Below, piece by piece: positions 60,399-64,000 of a stretch of 64,000 bases of DNA. The DNA comes from Gonapodya sp. JEL0774. Its lineage: Eukaryota; Monoblepharomycota; Monoblepharidomycetes; Monoblepharidales; Gonapodyaceae. The notes under the pieces were generated by a model. It saw only the letters and a list, made by a program, of their open reading frames with translations. It searched no databases and had not been told where the DNA came from. Each line of letters opens with the position of its first letter. Position 1 is the first letter of the stretch. A program made the translations under genes and the position numbers. Location of the stretch: NCBI GenBank assembly GCA_027604505.1, contig JADIIX010000023.1, positions 124,001-188,000 on the forward strand, given 5' to 3'.

Positions 60399-63300
60399 AT
60401 GCCGCCACTAAGGGAGCTCCTGCGAAGGCGTAAGTAACCATGGATCCACGTTGATCGAATTGGAAACGGTGCATGTTTGGGGTTCAAAACGAGGAAGGGA
60501 CACGTGAATGAACAGTATTTCGACGCGCGACGGAGAGCTCACTGAACGCAACCTTGCTTTTCAGGCATCATCAATGACATCGTTCGCGCTGTCAATCCAG
60601 GGGATCCGTCAGGTGGAGGTGGCAAATGGAAGTTGCTTGTGACAGACCCGAAGTCACTCCGCATCCTCACATCATGCGCAAAGATGTACGACGTTCTAGA
60701 GGAAAACGTTACGCGTAAGTTATTTCAATGAGTTTTGCTGGAGGTGGGCGGATTGCACCCCCAGGCCAGTCTTCCAACCTTTCCGGTAATACGAAAGCTG
60801 GGTAACCTACACTCTGGACCTCTGACTTGCCAGTTTGTTCGTGGGCTCTGCCTGTTTTATTAAATTGATGATCAGGGAAGGCGATTGTGTGGAGTTGGCG
60901 GATTCCATTTCACTTCCCCAGTTGAACCACCCACTTACTTAGTGGTACCTCTTCAGTAGCATAGTCACTGGAAGGGACACTACAAAATCCTTTGTGCATC
61001 ATTTCCCCTAACTGGTTGGTGGCAGCGGAAACGAGCTGGCGCCGGAGATGTTTCAGCAAATCCAGCTCACAGCTCGAACTGCATGGCCAATCTCATTTAT
61101 TCTCATCGTCAACTCTTGAATCTCTTAGTCATCGAGAATATTGAGCGTAAACGACAACCGTATCCCGACCTCGACGCCATCTACTTCTTAAGCCCAACCG
61201 ACCAATCAATCGAACGATTTATTGACGATACACTGTACGGTGGTGGGATTGTGGAGCGGACCCGGGATGGCCCTGTTGGAAAGCCTCTTTACGCTGCTGC
61301 GCACGTGTTTTTTACGGCAAGTGAGTATGACGCTAAGTGGACTTGTTTCGAATATGGTGGACGAACCGAAAATCGTCTGCTGTCCTTTGTCAAGATGAGT
61401 GACGATAAGAAGACTTTATTGAGTTCAACCCAATCTTTTCAACTCCACAAAATCTGACAGCTATTCCGGATCGACTGTTCCAGCGTATACGGGAGGCTCT
61501 CGGTCGACATATTGAGGACCGTTATGTCAAAAAGTTAACGGAAATATTCGTGGACTTCATTGGTAAGAGTCAATCGTTCTTGCTTGGCGGACAGACGTGC
61601 AACTTTCACGTGACCTCACCGGTCAAGCCTTTGAATCTATTTGCTTTACTGTCGAGGCACCACGAATATTCTACAGTCTCTACTCGCCAAACGCTGATCA
61701 GGGCAAGTTGGAGAACGAGCTGGACGAAATCGCCCGACGAGTGAACATTTGTCGTCGCAAGTCTCGTCATCAACTTCCCTTTATCTAACTCGTAGTGCGA
61801 CGTAGATTGTCTCGGTCCTCTCGACACTCGGGGAGTATCCCACCATAAGATTCTTCAATTCACCTGGCTCCTCGACCTCTTCAAATCCATCTCTCGCGTC
61901 CTCCGCTCCATCTCGGCTTGCTAATCGGATCCAACATCATTTAGATGAACTCTGCCGGCTTGATGATACCTTTCCCCCTGCAACACCTTATCAACGGGCC
62001 ACTATGGTCGTCGTAGATAGAACTGTTGACCTGACGGGTGCACTACTTCACGAATTCACCTATCAGGCAATGGTGGCAGACTTGATTGGTGGTATGGGAG
62101 CTGGAAAGGTGGAAGTTGCGGCTGAAGGGGAAGGAGGGAGCTCTTCCAGTGTAACTTTGGATGAAGGGGATCAATTGTGGGTGAGTGTTGGAAGGTTACG
62201 GAGCACGGTGAAGAGGAAACGGTTTACGTGGAGATCGTTTCATCGGATGTTTCGGGATTGAATGATCGTTCTGTGGTTACGGTGTGAGATGGAAACTGCG
62301 ATTACTCGGAATTTGTCTTCTTCTCGAAGTTTTAGTGGCTCGATGCGCCAATCACGATGCTTTTCTCACCAATACACATTCGGTTGCAGATGAGCCTACG
62401 ACACGGACATATTGCTGATACTACCCGCGAGCTGACTTCCCAATTCAATAAATTTCTCTCAGACAATCCTGCAGCGGCAGGAATCGCCGGGGGTGGGAGA
62501 CCGTGAGCTGTGTTTTGCTGTTGCGCTTAGGATAGATTGCTCCAACTCTCACTTGCCCTTGCTCTGCATTAGAGCCAACGACATTAAAGATATGCTTAGT
62601 ACAATTCAATCACTTCCTCAGTTCGCTGACCTGAAGTCTAAGTTCACAACACATATAAGCCTGACGCAGCAGTGCCTGCAGCTGTACCAGCGACGGCGCC
62701 TGAACGATCTGGCGACTGTGGAGCAAGAGCTTGCAACAGGGGAGAGAGCGGATGGTACAGTCCCGAAGGACAGTTTTGTGGACATGGTGCCACTTCTGGA
62801 CTCGACAGATGTTACGTAAGTCGGTTTATATTTGAGCTACGAGCTGGACTCATTCCTTCTGAAACCCACAGTAATTCGGATAAGCTTCGCCTACTCATGC
62901 AATACATCATTTCACGTGTTGATGGCATTCAAGACGATGACCGGCGGAAGATGTTGCAGACTGCCAAACTGACCCCAGATGAATCCGATGCACTTACCAA
63001 TCTGGCATACATGGGGGTCAAACTTTCGGCCTCGTCGTACTCGGATAAATCCTGGAAACGACCACCCAAGACCAGGCGAGCTTACGAAGGTGTCACTGCG
63101 GCAAGTAAGAAGAAAGCCAAGGGTAATGGGCCCGAAAAGTACGACGTATCGCGATATGTACCAGTGTTGAAGGATATCATGGAGGATCAAGCAAATGGAG
63201 CTCTGCGGTCCGACTTGTTCGGTTACGTCAAAGAGCTCCCTCCCGAGGAACTTGCACAGGGCAAACCCACCAGTTCTGTCGGTAAAGCCATTAAAGCTGC

Positions 63301-63986
63301 GTCCGCGCTCACTGGCGTGCAGGCAACAACAGTTGTTCAACAGCTTGCAAGTAAGGCTGGCTCACTTCCTACGGACGGAAGCCCAGTAAAAACGCTGCGC
63401 TCGACACGACCAACGTGGGCGAAGAAGACCCCACATACATTAAGGGATGAGGCTGCAAGTGGAATATCTGGGGGCGGTGGCGGTGGTGGAAGCGGCTCTG
63501 GTGGGAAAAAGGATGATGATGATGAATTGCGGAGGAATGGAGGGCGGATTGTTGTTTTTGTGCTTGGAGGAATGACTTTTGCGGAATTGCGAAGTGCATA
63601 TGAGATTCAGAAAGAGTTTCGTCGAGAGGTGGTAATAGGTCCGTGACTTCTTCTTCCGTATTCAATTGCACATCAACTTCTTGTGGCTGATCTTCCGCCC
63701 CCTAGGTACCACCCACATGATAACCCCCAGCGAACTTATCGCCAGCCTCCGGGACCTCAAACGTGGACCACCTCCTGATGAGCCTGCTCCGGCTCCGCTC
63801 CCAACCCGAAGCTATGCGCCTTCGTCAATTTCACGGACCGCGACGCCGGCGAGTGATTCTGGAAGCGAGCGTCCTGCCAAATTGACAAACGTCGGGTCAA
63901 TGAACTCTGTGGCGGGTGCTCCCGTGGAGAAAGAGAAGAAGAAAAAGATTTTCAGTAATCCCTTAAAGAAATTTTCGGGTACTTAA
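60399..63986 (+). CDS. SEC1: Sec1/Munc18-family vesicle-fusion protein
   Basis: SM proteins clasp syntaxin/SNARE bundles to promote exocytic fusion at the plasma membrane. Start at 60399 (MPPLRELLRR); an intron then joins IINDIVRAVNPGDP and KWKLLVTDPKSLRILTSCAK, the family's opening block. Exons up to about 61330 give DLDAIYFLSPTDQSIERFID and YAAAHVFFTA. Later blocks include LFQRIREALGRHIEDRYVKK, VVVDRTVDLTGALLHEFTYQ (the conserved 'LDR-x-x-D' segment, here VVDRTVDLTG), KLRLLMQYIISRVDGI and YVPVLKDIMED, followed by the diagnostic end RIVVFVLGGMTFAELRSAYE. THMITPSELIASLRDL is the last folded segment. A Pro/Ser-rich then Lys-rich tail (EKEKKKKIFSNPLKKF) extends beyond the usual C-terminus. About ten exons. 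Other SM paralogues (Vps33, Sly1, Vps45) fit less well. Confidence 0.9.
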
Positions 63987-64000
63987 TTCTGGTCCAGTTC

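Overview
The window is nuclear DNA from an early-diverging fungus, most likely a chytrid-like zoosporic lineage (inference). Genes are dense and heavily interrupted by short introns (mostly about 50-110 nt, GTRAGT-type donors). Strictly fungal families (Zn2Cys6 regulator, DLT1) sit beside proteins that yeasts have lost or reduced but animals keep: ZW10, YEATS2, THOC1, a five-TOG XMAP215 protein and a BORCS6-like BORC subunit. I see no tRNA, rRNA, transposon or CRISPR array.

Layout. 0.1-17 kb is housekeeping: a membrane-protein fragment (-), ZW10 (+), YEATS2-like reader (+), THOC1 (-), a charged NKAPD1-like protein (+) and DLT1 (-). 17.7-26.2 kb is one large XMAP215/CKAP5 microtubule polymerase gene (-), divergent from a small BORCS6-like gene (+). 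27.9-35.6 kb holds two large divergent genes that I do not recognise. 35.8-41.8 kb is metabolic and regulatory: a membrane-anchored Nudix hydrolase (+), fumarylacetoacetase (-) and a Zn2Cys6 regulator (-). 42-48.4 kb is the least certain part: possible gene remnants, small ORFs and a good beta-lactamase-fold hydrolase (-). 48.6-60.1 kb looks like a surface and signalling neighbourhood: an ankyrin/SH3 scaffold (+), a secreted protein with three copies of an unfamiliar Cys/Trp domain (+), a C2H2 zinc-finger protein (-) and an LRR receptor-like membrane protein (+). 60.4-64 kb is a complete Sec1/Munc18 gene (+).

Recurring themes are membrane tethering and traffic (ZW10, BORCS6-like, Sec1), microtubules (XMAP215) and chromatin/mRNA export (YEATS2, THOC1); physical clustering does not prove shared function. 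The most distinctive structural feature is the use of microexons: 11 and 16 nt inside the Zn2Cys6 cluster, 16 nt inside a C2H2 finger and 28 nt in an unknown gene. In the two zinc domains, splicing restores the exact spacing of the metal ligands. CDS entries below give outer limits and include introns; junctions not given explicitly are approximate.
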